Below, in pieces: positions 26,072-34,271 of a stretch of 64,000 nucleotides of DNA (its first letter is position 1; the number at the start of each line of letters is the position of its first letter). Location: assembly GCA_036770365.1 (NCBI GenBank), contig DAIPJH010000007.1:1-64000 (forward strand). The letters are read 5' to 3'. Source of the DNA: DAIPJH01 sp036770365 (GTDB lineage Bacteria > Pseudomonadota > Alphaproteobacteria > Rickettsiales > UBA998). The notes under the pieces were generated by a model that was given only the letters and a program-made list of their open reading frames with translations, searched no databases and was not told the origin of the DNA. Position numbers and translations under genes: made by a program.

Positions 26072-27007
26072 ATGTTTTCCATCTACCTGCCCATCGCAGA
26101 AATGTCGGTAGATGTTCTAGGTATTTTGTGTCTGGGTGGAATTACGGGTATTCTGTCTGGCATGTTTGGAGTTGGCGGCGGATTTCTACTTACGCCGCTT
26201 CTTATTTTCATTGGGATTCCGCCTGCGGTGTCGGTCGCATCATCCGCCAACCAAATCATTGCTGCCTCACTTTCAGGTTTCCTCGCGCATCACCGACGAA
26301 AAAACGTCGACTTTCGTATGGGTGGGTTGCTACTCGCAGGTGGAATGATTGGTTCAGGTCTTGGTGTATGGCTATTTCGTGTTTTACAAAAAACGGGACA
26401 GATCGATTTGGTAATTTCGCTCACCTATGTGTTTTTTCTAGGTATTATTGGTACATTGATGCTGATAGAAACATCAAAAACACTACTACAACGTCATAAA
26501 CACCGCACCCCCAGCACCATTATCAACCCAAAACCCAATCATCGCCACCCCTTACATCATCTACCATTCAAAATACGTTTTCCACGCTCAGGTCTTTATA
26601 TTAGCGCACTCCTCCCCATGCTCATTGGTATATTTGTTGGAGTGTTGGTCTCATTAATGGGTATTGGCGGTGGATTCTTTATGCTACCTGCCATGATTTA
26701 TATCCTGCGTATGCCAACATCTGTGGTGGTTGGAACATCGTTATTCCAAATCATTTTTGTTTCTGCCAACGTCACCATCTTACAAGCCATCACCACCCAT
26801 ACAGTAGATGTTGTTCTTGCTCTGCTACTCATGCTTGGTTCTGTCTGCGGCGCACAGATCGGCATTCGTCTTGGCGCGCGCCTTCCTACCGACTATTTAC
26901 GAGGGCTATTAGCGTTGTTGGTTTTTTCAGTCACGGCACGCCTTGCATGGGGACTATTAGCAACCCCACATGATCTATTTTCTGTAACGCTGGAGGCATT
27001 ATCATGA
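26072..27007 (+). CDS. TauE/SafE family sulfite/sulfonate exporter-like permease
   Basis: A 311-aa membrane protein with two repeats of the TauE/SafE signature: GITGILSGMFGVGGGFLLTP near the N-terminus and VSLMGIGGGFFMLPAMIY in the second half, eight or so transmembrane helices in total. Members move sulfite, sulfoacetate or other organosulfur anions across the inner membrane. SD AAGGG precedes the ATG. It overlaps the TIGR02186-type gene by four bases; this pair is common in alphaproteobacteria. Confidence 0.9.
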   Translation: MFSIYLPIAEMSVDVLGILCLGGITGILSGMFGVGGGFLLTPLLIFIGIPPAVSVASSANQIIAASLSGFLAHHRRKNVDFRMGGLLLAGGMIGSGLGVWLFRVLQKTGQIDLVISLTYVFFLGIIGTLMLIETSKTLLQRHKHRTPSTIINPKPNHRHPLHHLPFKIRFPRSGLYISALLPMLIGIFVGVLVSLMGIGGGFFMLPAMIYILRMPTSVVVGTSLFQIIFVSANVTILQAITTHTVDVVLALLLMLGSVCGAQIGIRLGARLPTDYLRGLLALLVFSVTARLAWGLLATPHDLFSVTLEALS

Positions 27008-27789
27008 CATGCATCCTGCCTATGTTCTTAAGATATATTGTCGTCGTCTTTTTTGTTTCTATTGGCGTATCATTTTCTGCCCATGCCAAACCACTGGTTG
27101 CGGATATTTCCTCGCATTATATTACCCTAAGCTCTGGCTTTCATGGCACACAACTTATGCTTTTTGGAGCGCGCAATGATGCAGGAGATGTAGTGGTGGT
27201 GGTGCGTGGCCCCGACCGAAAGGCAGTGGTACGTAAAAAAGAACGCGTAGCTGGCTTGTGGATCAATCGTGACAGCGAAAAATTCAGTCCCGTCGCGGGG
27301 TTTTATGCTATCAAAACTTCGCGCCCATTTGATGAAATGATGAAGAGTAGTTATTTCGATGCACTTGGTATCGGCACAAATGCCGCTATTACGCCCTTTA
27401 TCCCACCCATCACACCACCTCCACCATCCTCTCCCATCAGTCTTGCCCGCAAACAAGCATTTTCTGAAGCGTTATTACATTACCTCACACATCATCACCT
27501 CTATAGTACACAAAGCGGTAACGTTGAGTTCATCGAAGAAACCTTATTTAAAACCACAATTGATTTTCCAGATTCTACCCCACGTGGCACATATACTGCG
27601 GAGGTCTATCTCTTCAGTGATGGCGTCTTGGTAGGGTCATATACTGCCCCAATCGAAGTATTTAAAACAGGATTGGATGCATATCTTTTTGAAGCCGCGC
27701 ATGAACATGCAACGTTATATGGTCTTTGCGCTGTTTTACTGGCACTGAGCATTGGTTTCTTAGCAAGTGAACTATTTCGCAGGATATAA
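27004..27789 (+). CDS. TIGR02186 family membrane-anchored protein
   Basis: 261 aa with a cleavable signal (ending SAHA near residue 28), a periplasmic beta-rich domain (HYITLSSGFHGTQLMLFGAR and VVVVRGPDRKAVVRKKERVA) and a single C-terminal transmembrane helix (ALYGLCAVLLALSIGFLASE-like). This matches the alphaproteobacterial transmembrane family TIGR02186, of unknown function, which is nearly always next to a TauE/SafE permease. It overlaps that gene by four bases here, so the two likely form one transport unit. Confidence 0.85.
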   Translation: MTCILPMFLRYIVVVFFVSIGVSFSAHAKPLVADISSHYITLSSGFHGTQLMLFGARNDAGDVVVVVRGPDRKAVVRKKERVAGLWINRDSEKFSPVAGFYAIKTSRPFDEMMKSSYFDALGIGTNAAITPFIPPITPPPPSSPISLARKQAFSEALLHYLTHHHLYSTQSGNVEFIEETLFKTTIDFPDSTPRGTYTAEVYLFSDGVLVGSYTAPIEVFKTGLDAYLFEAAHEHATLYGLCAVLLALSIGFLASELFRRI

Positions 27790-28030
27790 TAGACCAACTC
27801 ACCCATTCGCTAAGATTATGACATATTTATGACATTTAGAGGCGCAGCATTGCCCAAAATAAGAATATGTGCTAATTTTATACCTCCTTCTTTGTGACAT
27901 TAAATCTACGGATTTTTTCGCACGAAGGAATTCCCCGTCTGGTAAATATGCTTGTTGGGGTTTTCCCTCACGCGTATAGACCGGATGATTTTTGCTACAT
28001 TATGACGGCGAAAGCTGTCAGGAGATCGTT

Positions 28031-28486
28031 GTGAACATTATCGCAATTGAATCAAACTTTCCTCCTGAGAAATTTATTTCTTTGGTGGATCTGAAACCCC
28101 ACAAACGCGTGAAGGTGAAGATAGCAAACAATTGGCATGAGGGACTTCTTTTTTTTGAAGCTCCTTATCTCAACGCATTTCGTGAGCTTGTTGTACCGCG
28201 AGTACAGTATGTAGTCACTCAAAGCGGCGTCGTTGCTTTCGATGAGGATCTACTCATGAAGATCTTCACTGGAAAAGTCAAAGTACAAGCGGCCGAAGGT
28301 GATTTCATCATTTATCGAACACATCAGGCTTTTGCAGATCGCTTTGACACCATAAAACGTACGACACCGAATGCCACACTCAGTTGCTACCTCAGCGATG
28401 TACCACTGCAAACCTGCACCATGGCCTTTCTTTTGGCATGGGGCATACAAGTGGCACAGAAGCAAATGAGCATCGTGATTGGGTGA
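28031..28486 (+). CDS. Unknown protein (151 aa), GTG start
   Basis: Starting at GTG 28031, which has an AGGAG box six bases upstream, the product is 151 aa. An upstream ATG at 27992 in the same frame has no ribosome-binding site. Soluble, mixed alpha/beta (VKVKIANNWHEGLLFFEAPY); no family recognised. A strong intrinsic terminator follows directly, so it is the end of a transcript; about 240 bases upstream are free of genes and probably hold its promoter. Confidence 0.7.
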   Translation: MNIIAIESNFPPEKFISLVDLKPHKRVKVKIANNWHEGLLFFEAPYLNAFRELVVPRVQYVVTQSGVVAFDEDLLMKIFTGKVKVQAAEGDFIIYRTHQAFADRFDTIKRTTPNATLSCYLSDVPLQTCTMAFLLAWGIQVAQKQMSIVIG

Positions 28487-28501
28487 TAAGTTCTGACCCA
28501 T

Positions 28502-28526
28502 GCCCTCTTCGGAGGGCTTTTTTTTT
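28502..28526 (+). terminator. Intrinsic terminator
   Basis: GCCCTC TTCG GAGGGC is a perfect 6-bp stem with a stable tetraloop, followed by nine T residues. It ends the transcript of the 151-aa gene and borders the stop of the convergent EamA gene. Confidence 0.92.
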
Positions 28527-29427
28527 AACTTCCCAAGCTCGCTTGTTCTGCGGCCTTCATGAGCTGTCTGTCACACTCACGTGCATGAATGGCGGCATAC
28601 GCAGCCCCACCAACAATAAACAAACCACCAAGAATCGTCCATACACTGACCATCTCACCAAAAAGAAAGAAGGCATAAAGCGATGCCCACAGCAAATTCA
28701 AAAAGAAAAATGGTAGTATCAACGTAACAGGCGCAGAGGCAAACGCACGCGCCACCGTAAACTGTACCGCTGCCACCAAGACACCAAACATCACCAACAA
28801 AGGAACATGTTCAGGGAGTGGCATCTTCCAAAAATGCAGCGCAAAGGGTGATGCACACAGCGCAGTCAGCGAAAGCATATAAAATGCAATGCGCGAAGAT
28901 GGCTCAGTCTCTGTGAGTTTTTTGATACACATCCCACATCCAGCAAACAACATGGCTGCTGCCAACACATATAAGGAAGCCACAGGAAATTCTGATGTCC
29001 ATGGGCGCGTCACAATCAATACACCAACAAAGCCACAGAGTAAGGCAATCCAGCGGCGTACATGATTACGCTCCTTCAATACAAAGACCGCAAGTAATGA
29101 TCCAAAAAGAGGCGAAGTAAATTCCAAAGTTGCATGCACAGGAAATGGCATTTGTGTTATCGCCGTAAAGGACAGCGAAAACGCAGAAAACTCGAGTAAA
29201 GCACGTAATCCAAATAATTTCGTCTGCGCAGTCTTCAGATGCAAATGCCCCGTCACAATCCACGGAAGATAACAACACGCGCCCAACAAATTATAGAAAA
29301 AAACAGTTTGAGTTGGATGAAAATACCCCCCAAGCTTTCGTGCCAATGTATAGATAGAAACCGACAAAAAGCCCGTAAGCATCATCCACAACATCGCCTT
29401 AGTACTTTGCGATAGATTCTTCACCAT
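28525..29427 (-). CDS. EamA/DMT superfamily transporter (RhaT-like)
   Basis: An inner-membrane transporter of about 300 aa with ten predicted helices in two EamA repeats: the first includes LEFTSPLFGSLLAVFVLKER, the second FFFLNLLWASLYAFFLFGE, both typical of the drug/metabolite transporter superfamily. Start at ATG 29427 is favoured by AGAGG five bases upstream; a further in-frame ATG at 29451 lacks one. Substrate cannot be told from the sequence. Confidence 0.88.
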   Translation of the reverse strand: MVKNLSQSTKAMLWMMLTGFLSVSIYTLARKLGGYFHPTQTVFFYNLLGACCYLPWIVTGHLHLKTAQTKLFGLRALLEFSAFSLSFTAITQMPFPVHATLEFTSPLFGSLLAVFVLKERNHVRRWIALLCGFVGVLIVTRPWTSEFPVASLYVLAAAMLFAGCGMCIKKLTETEPSSRIAFYMLSLTALCASPFALHFWKMPLPEHVPLLVMFGVLVAAVQFTVARAFASAPVTLILPFFFLNLLWASLYAFFLFGEMVSVWTILGGLFIVGGAAYAAIHARECDRQLMKAAEQASLGS

Positions 29428-29552
29428 GTTGCCTCTATAGCATCCAAACACAAAATAGCACTAGCATTTTTACACGACAAACGCTAGGAGTTACAACGCT
29501 TATACAGATTTTTTCTAAAGAGTTAACCTAAATTTACTAAAAGGACACACCC

Positions 29553-30947
29553 ATGAGCAACATCCGTATGGAAACTGATAGTTTTGGTGAAATTGCTGTA
29601 CCAAATGAGATGTATTATGGTGCGCAGACCGCTCGCTCGCTTATCAATTTTGCGATCTCCACCGAGATGATACCGTCTGCATTGATTCGTGCATTAGGGA
29701 CACTCAAACTCTGTGCAGCACGTGTGAATATGAAGCTTGGGATTTTAGATGAAAAGATCGGCAATGCGATTATTGCTGCATCACAGGAAGTCGCGGACGG
29801 CAAGCTGGATGCGCATTTTCCGCTGAAAATTTGGCAAACTGGTTCAGGTACGCAAACCAATATGAACATCAACGAAGTCGTATCTAACCGCGCAATTGAA
29901 ATACTTGGCGGCGTGATTGGCTCGAAAAAACCAGTCCACCCGAATGACCATGTCAATATGGGGCAATCGTCTAATGATACTTTCCCAACCGCGATGCACA
30001 TTGCTGCGGCGGTCGAAGTCAATCGCCATCTACTTCCTGCCCTCAAAATGTTGCATGGTGCGCTTGAAGCAAAACAACACGAGTTTGATGACATCATCAA
30101 AATTGGGCGTACCCATACCCAAGACGCAACCCCGATGACACTTGGTCAAGAGTTCTCTGGCTACGTGGCACAAGTAGGTTACGGGATTGCGCGTATTGAA
30201 CGTTCGCTCTCTGGTGTCTATATGCTTGCACAAGGCGGCACGGCAGTGGGTACAGGTATCAACACCAAAAAAGGTTTTGCAGAAGGTTTTGCGGCAGAAG
30301 TAGCAAAAACAACAGGTTTGCCGTTCATCACCGCACCCAACAAGTTTGAAGCTCTCGCATCCCATGATGCGATGGTGGAACTCTCAGGCGCACTTAATAC
30401 CCTAGCGGTATCCTTCATGAAAATTGCTAATGATATTCGTTTCCTTGGATCAGGACCGCGTTGTGGTTTGGGTGAATTGTCGCTACCTGAAAATGAACCA
30501 GGTTCATCTATCATGCCGGGGAAAGTCAACCCAACACAGTCGGAAGCGTTGACCATGATTGCTGCGCAAGTCATGGGTAATCATGTGGCGGTGTCGATTG
30601 GTGGCTCCAACGGACATTTTGAACTCAACGTGTTCAAACCTGTGATTATCCATAACGTCTTACAGTCGATTCGCTTGCTTGCAGATGGCGCGGTCAGTTT
30701 CACCGAAAAATGCGTAGTCGGTATCGAAGCCAACCGCGAGCGTATCGCCAAGCTTCGTGATGAATCGCTCATGTTAGTCACCGCACTGAATCCGCATATT
30801 GGCTATGATAACGCTGCAAAAATTGCCAAAAAAGCGCATAAAGAACATACTACGCTCAAAGAAGCCGCCCTCGCACTCGAACTCCTCACCTCAGAGCAGT
30901 TTGACGCATGGGTACGTCCAGAGGATATGATTCATCCGAAGGATTAA
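29553..30947 (+). CDS. fumC: Fumarate hydratase, class II
   Basis: Converts fumarate to L-malate in the TCA cycle; oxygen-stable homotetramer without an iron-sulfur cluster. Signatures: TGSGTQTNMNINEVVSNRA, NDTFPTAMHIA, the HTQDATPMTLGQEFSGY segment, and the fumarase/aspartase loop GSSIMPGKVNPTQSEA. 464 aa is the usual length. Single-gene transcript with its own strong terminator. Confidence 0.97.
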   Translation: MSNIRMETDSFGEIAVPNEMYYGAQTARSLINFAISTEMIPSALIRALGTLKLCAARVNMKLGILDEKIGNAIIAASQEVADGKLDAHFPLKIWQTGSGTQTNMNINEVVSNRAIEILGGVIGSKKPVHPNDHVNMGQSSNDTFPTAMHIAAAVEVNRHLLPALKMLHGALEAKQHEFDDIIKIGRTHTQDATPMTLGQEFSGYVAQVGYGIARIERSLSGVYMLAQGGTAVGTGINTKKGFAEGFAAEVAKTTGLPFITAPNKFEALASHDAMVELSGALNTLAVSFMKIANDIRFLGSGPRCGLGELSLPENEPGSSIMPGKVNPTQSEALTMIAAQVMGNHVAVSIGGSNGHFELNVFKPVIIHNVLQSIRLLADGAVSFTEKCVVGIEANRERIAKLRDESLMLVTALNPHIGYDNAAKIAKKAHKEHTTLKEAALALELLTSEQFDAWVRPEDMIHPKD

Positions 30948-30967
30948 TCTCTCATAAACTCAATAGG

Positions 30968-30997
30968 AGGCTGGCAAGCCATTGCCAGCCTTTTTTT
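30968..30997 (+). terminator. Intrinsic terminator of fumC
   Basis: AGGCTGGCAA and TTGCCAGCCT form a perfect 10-bp stem with loop GCCA, directly followed by six more T residues. It is 20 bases after the fumC stop. Confidence 0.95.
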
Positions 30998-31149
30998 GTC
31001 ATTGAAACTTCATATTTCACACGCAAAAACCTGCTATAGTCATCTCTCAATCAGAAGAATAATTTGCGCCCATCATGCCACCACGCCCAGAACATCCTCG
31101 CATCAAGCAAACACCCAATTCGCTCTGCGCTAGTTTTGGTGTTTAATGA

Positions 31150-31629
31150 CTACTGATTCACTGCTAAAAAATCTGGTAGGATTGTTTGGGATACATGCAC
31201 ATGATGCTCAAGCACGCGACGTTTCACCACATCCTCCAGCGTAATCCCTGAGAGATAATGAAAGATTTGTTTACCCAAACCATCCCATAAATCATGGGTC
31301 ATGCAGCGCGTTTTGGCTGCCATACAGCCATGTTCACTTTTCTGTGCATCACAGCGTGTCATTTTAATCGCTTCTTCCGCACCTAAAATAATATCAGCGA
31401 TCGTCATTTCACTTGCTGGACGCGCAAGCTTGTAACCACCACCAGGGCCACGCACTGACTGCACTAGCTCACGTTTACGTAATTTTGCAAAGATCTGCTC
31501 AAGATACGCCAAGGGAATCTCTTGCATTTCAGAAATTGCCGCTAATGTGATCGGCTCAACACCACCACCACGCACTGTCAGTTCAACCATTGCCATGACT
31601 GCATAGCGACCTTTGGTACTTAAAATCAT
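31150..31629 (-). CDS. iscR: Rrf2 family regulator, IscR-like
   Basis: A 159-aa winged-helix repressor. It begins MILSTKGRYAVMAMVEL, has the recognition helix (PLAYLEQIFAKLRKRELVQS), the wing RGPGGGYKLARP, and three Cys at residues 93, 102 and 109 (spacing CX8CX6C, slightly wider than the E. coli IscR CX5CX5C) followed by the THDLW motif. It probably senses an iron-sulfur cluster and controls cluster biogenesis. Its only neighbour in the same direction is cysE 71 bases upstream; no isc or suf genes lie in this window. Confidence 0.87.
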   Translation of the reverse strand: MILSTKGRYAVMAMVELTVRGGGVEPITLAAISEMQEIPLAYLEQIFAKLRKRELVQSVRGPGGGYKLARPASEMTIADIILGAEEAIKMTRCDAQKSEHGCMAAKTRCMTHDLWDGLGKQIFHYLSGITLEDVVKRRVLEHHVHVSQTILPDFLAVNQ

Positions 31630-31700
31630 CGTTTCAATCCCACAAAATGCATCATTGATGGTTGATCATACTAACACAATTAACCTTTTATATAAAGAAT

Positions 31701-32231
31701 TTAACTTTTTGCAAGGGGTCGCGCTGGAATTCCTACCATGGTGGCATGTGCATCCACATCATCCACAACCACAGCATTTGCTCCAATGCGTGCATTATTA
31801 CCTATAGTAATCGCACCCAATATCTTTGCCCCCGCACCAATAATAACACCATCACCAATCTGAGGGTGACGAACGACTCCTTTTTCCAAGGAAATCCCAC
31901 CCAGTGTAACTCCTTGATACATGACCACATCATCACCAATTTTGGCCGTTTCCCCAATCACAATACCCATACCATGATCAATAAACACGCGCCGCCCTAT
32001 CTTCGCCGCAGGATGAATCTCAACCCCTGTAACCATCCGCGCTATATTCGCAAAAAAACGCGCAAAAAGCTGTAGACCACACGCCCATAAACCATGATTG
32101 ATGCGGTGCAGCAAAATTGCATGAAACCCTGCATAGCATAAAACCACCTCAAGCTTAGATTTTGCTGCAGGGTCTTTTGTCAGTACCGTATTAATATCTT
32201 CTCGAATCCCTTTAAGCATACACACCCACAT
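31701..32231 (-). CDS. cysE: Serine O-acetyltransferase (short CysE/EpsC type)
   Basis: Makes O-acetyl-L-serine for cysteine synthesis. The 176-aa protein has the left-handed beta-helix hexapeptide repeats (IHPAAKIGRRVFIDHGMGIV, then IGETAKIGDDVVMYQGVTLG) with the catalytic His and Asp, and GDGVIIGAGAKILG. It is the short form lacking much of the E. coli N-terminal helical domain. The start is either ATG 32231 or ATG 32219. Transcribed toward the IscR-like gene, which links cysteine supply with iron-sulfur regulation. Confidence 0.9.
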   Translation of the reverse strand: MWVCMLKGIREDINTVLTKDPAAKSKLEVVLCYAGFHAILLHRINHGLWACGLQLFARFFANIARMVTGVEIHPAAKIGRRVFIDHGMGIVIGETAKIGDDVVMYQGVTLGGISLEKGVVRHPQIGDGVIIGAGAKILGAITIGNNARIGANAVVVDDVDAHATMVGIPARPLAKS

Positions 32232-32346
32232 TTACCTTATGCACAATTTTGCTAGATACGCACAAAAACATTGAAAAAAACTGCACTCTCTTATAAGCAT
32301 GAGCAATGCGCTGCGCAAGGTCATAGTTAATTGATAGGGAGTCTGT

Positions 32347-33045
32347 ATGCCAGAGGTGATTTTTAATGGTCCTGAAGGAAGATTAGAAGGGCGTTATCAC
32401 CATAACCCAGAAGCTGGCGCGCCCGTTGCGGTAGTGTTGCACCCCCATCCGCTTTATGGTGGCACTATGAATAATAAAATTGTTTATAAGGTCTATCAAA
32501 CTTTTGTGAATAATGGGTTTTCGGTGCTTCGCTTCAATTTTCGTGGTGTAGGGCGTTCACTCGGACGTTTTGATGATGGGATTGGCGAGCTATCAGATGC
32601 GGCAGCAGCTCTTGATTGGATTCAAATCCAAAACCCTGATGCATCAACATGCTGGGTGGGTGGCTTCTCGTTTGGTTCGTGGATTGCAATGCAGCTTTTG
32701 ATGCGTCGCCCTGAGATCGAAGGCTTTATGGCGGTATCTCCTCCTGCGAATCTATATGATTTCACCTTCCTTTCGCCTTGCCCTGCTTCGGGATATTTTG
32801 CACAGGGTGGGCGTGATGATATTGTCAAGATGGGCGAGGTCAACAAGCTCGTTGACAAGCTTCGTCAACAAAAATACGTTAACATCCAATATGATACTTT
32901 TGATAAAGCAGATCACTATTTCCGCAATAGCCTTGAAGAATTAGAAGAATCCATGATGGGTTACTTAACCACACGCATGGAAGCACATCACTCTGGTTCA
33001 CGCGCTAGACCTGATAAAAAGCGCCGCCAGTTATCATCCGACTAA
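32347..33045 (+). CDS. Alpha/beta hydrolase (COG2945-type)
   Basis: A 232-aa serine hydrolase of the small alpha/beta family. Visible: the oxyanion-hole region VAVVLHPHPLYGGTMNNKIV, the RFNFRGVGRS strand, the nucleophile elbow GFSFGS with Ser, the acid in FAQGGRDDIV and the catalytic His in KADHYF. The natural substrate is unknown. Its 3' end overlaps the convergent anmK gene by 41 bases; the C-terminal tail (RARPDKKRRQLSSD) is basic and lies in that overlap. Confidence 0.87.
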   Translation: MPEVIFNGPEGRLEGRYHHNPEAGAPVAVVLHPHPLYGGTMNNKIVYKVYQTFVNNGFSVLRFNFRGVGRSLGRFDDGIGELSDAAAALDWIQIQNPDASTCWVGGFSFGSWIAMQLLMRRPEIEGFMAVSPPANLYDFTFLSPCPASGYFAQGGRDDIVKMGEVNKLVDKLRQQKYVNIQYDTFDKADHYFRNSLEELEESMMGYLTTRMEAHHSGSRARPDKKRRQLSSD

Positions 33046-34108
33046 CCCCTGTGGTGGTGGGCAAACTTACAGGTAACCGCTTAAGGGAACGCACGGCAAG
33101 AAATGCAAAGGCTTGCGCTTCGAGCGCATCACCGTTCCAGCCGACCGCATCAACCCCTTGAACATCACCCCCTAAACGTTCTTGTAACTGCTGCATGATA
33201 CACTGATTATGCATACCACCGCCACACACCAACCAACGGGTTGGCGGTGCAGGGAAATGTTCTTCTGCTTTGACAATCGCGTCTACGGTAAAGCGTGTGA
33301 GTGTTGCTGCACCATCTTCAGGACTAAGAAGCTGCACATTATCTAACCTAAAATCTCCTCTATCGAGCGACTTCGGCGGATGTTTACGGAAATACGGGTG
33401 ACGCATATATTGTTCTAAGATTGTTTCATGCACTGTACCTGATCGTGCAATATCGCCGTTTTCATCATACGGAACACCATACGCCCCAGCGACCCAGTCG
33501 TTAATCAAGGCATTCCCCATCCCTGTATCAAAGGCAATGATGTCATATTCAACCAGATTATGACGACGGATATTTTCCGATGCACCTATCCATGTCACAT
33601 TCGCAATACCACCAATATTTAACACGGCGATGGGAAGTTCCATTTCCTGCACTAAAGCAGCATGATACAACGGCACGAGTGGCGCACCTTCACCACCAGC
33701 AGCCACATCACGACGACGTAAATCACACACAACACTGATACGTGTTTTTTCTGCCAGCAGCGCACCATTACCAAGTTGCCATGTAATACCCTCCTTAGGG
33801 CGATGCATAATGGTCTGCCCATGAAAACCAATGATATGCACATCTTTTGGCTTCATTTGCGCTTGTTTGAGAAGTTCAGAAACGGCATCGCTATGACGTA
33901 ACGTAATCTCATTTTCAAGATCGGGGATGTCACCCTCGCCGCTCATCGCTTGGCGAATCGCCTTGGTAAGTAAATGATCGAGCGGCATGGTAAGACTCGC
34001 ACCAAACTCTTTAATTTTATGCCCGTCGGTACGGATCAACGCCGCGTCAATACCGTCCAAAGACGTTCCGCTCATCAACCCCAACGCCCATACATAATCT
34101 TCAGCCAT
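33005..34108 (-). CDS. anmK: Anhydro-N-acetylmuramic acid kinase
   Basis: Phosphorylates and hydrolyses anhydro-MurNAc from recycled peptidoglycan to MurNAc-6-phosphate. It shows the N-terminal GLMSGTSLDGIDAALI motif, GFHGQTIMHRP, LNIGGIANVTW, and the C-terminal VCGGGMHNQ. I place the start at ATG 34108 (MAEDYVWALGLMSGTS); a longer frame from 34147 adds 13 residues unlike the family. Overlaps the convergent hydrolase gene by 41 bases at the 3' end. Supports active cell-wall recycling. Confidence 0.95.
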   Translation of the reverse strand: MAEDYVWALGLMSGTSLDGIDAALIRTDGHKIKEFGASLTMPLDHLLTKAIRQAMSGEGDIPDLENEITLRHSDAVSELLKQAQMKPKDVHIIGFHGQTIMHRPKEGITWQLGNGALLAEKTRISVVCDLRRRDVAAGGEGAPLVPLYHAALVQEMELPIAVLNIGGIANVTWIGASENIRRHNLVEYDIIAFDTGMGNALINDWVAGAYGVPYDENGDIARSGTVHETILEQYMRHPYFRKHPPKSLDRGDFRLDNVQLLSPEDGAATLTRFTVDAIVKAEEHFPAPPTRWLVCGGGMHNQCIMQQLQERLGGDVQGVDAVGWNGDALEAQAFAFLAVRSLKRLPVSLPTTTGVSRMITGGAFYQV

Positions 34109-34230
34109 ACTTATTCTTTCAGTTTTAAGTTTTAAGTAGGATAACAAAAAAACCTAACGAGTGACTACATAATAAATAAAACAGCGTAATGCTTTTGGCT
34201 TTATAACTTCACAAACCGTAAGTTTGCCGC

Positions 34231-34261
34231 TAAAACCTAAAACCTAAAACCTAAAACCTAA
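34231..34261. repeat. Four tandem copies of the heptamer TAAAACC
   Basis: Four perfect TAAAACC units plus TAA run just upstream of tyrS (start 34272), where the ribosome-binding site should be. A related pattern (TTTTAAG repeated) lies near 34125 in front of anmK. Like the TGGCTAC array before dnaG it is a 7-base unit in four copies, so slippage-generated heptamer arrays recur in this genome. Confidence 0.9.
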
Positions 34262-34271
34262 GTATAAAAAC

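Noticed and set aside
31075..31146. 23-codon frame MPPRPEHPRIKQTPNS...
   Set aside because: Too short, no ribosome-binding site, and no continuation; left as intergenic between fumC and the IscR-like gene.
34231..34261. Telomere-like look of the CCTAAAA array
   Set aside because: Only four copies, embedded in a bacterial chromosome directly before tyrS; a slippage array explains it.
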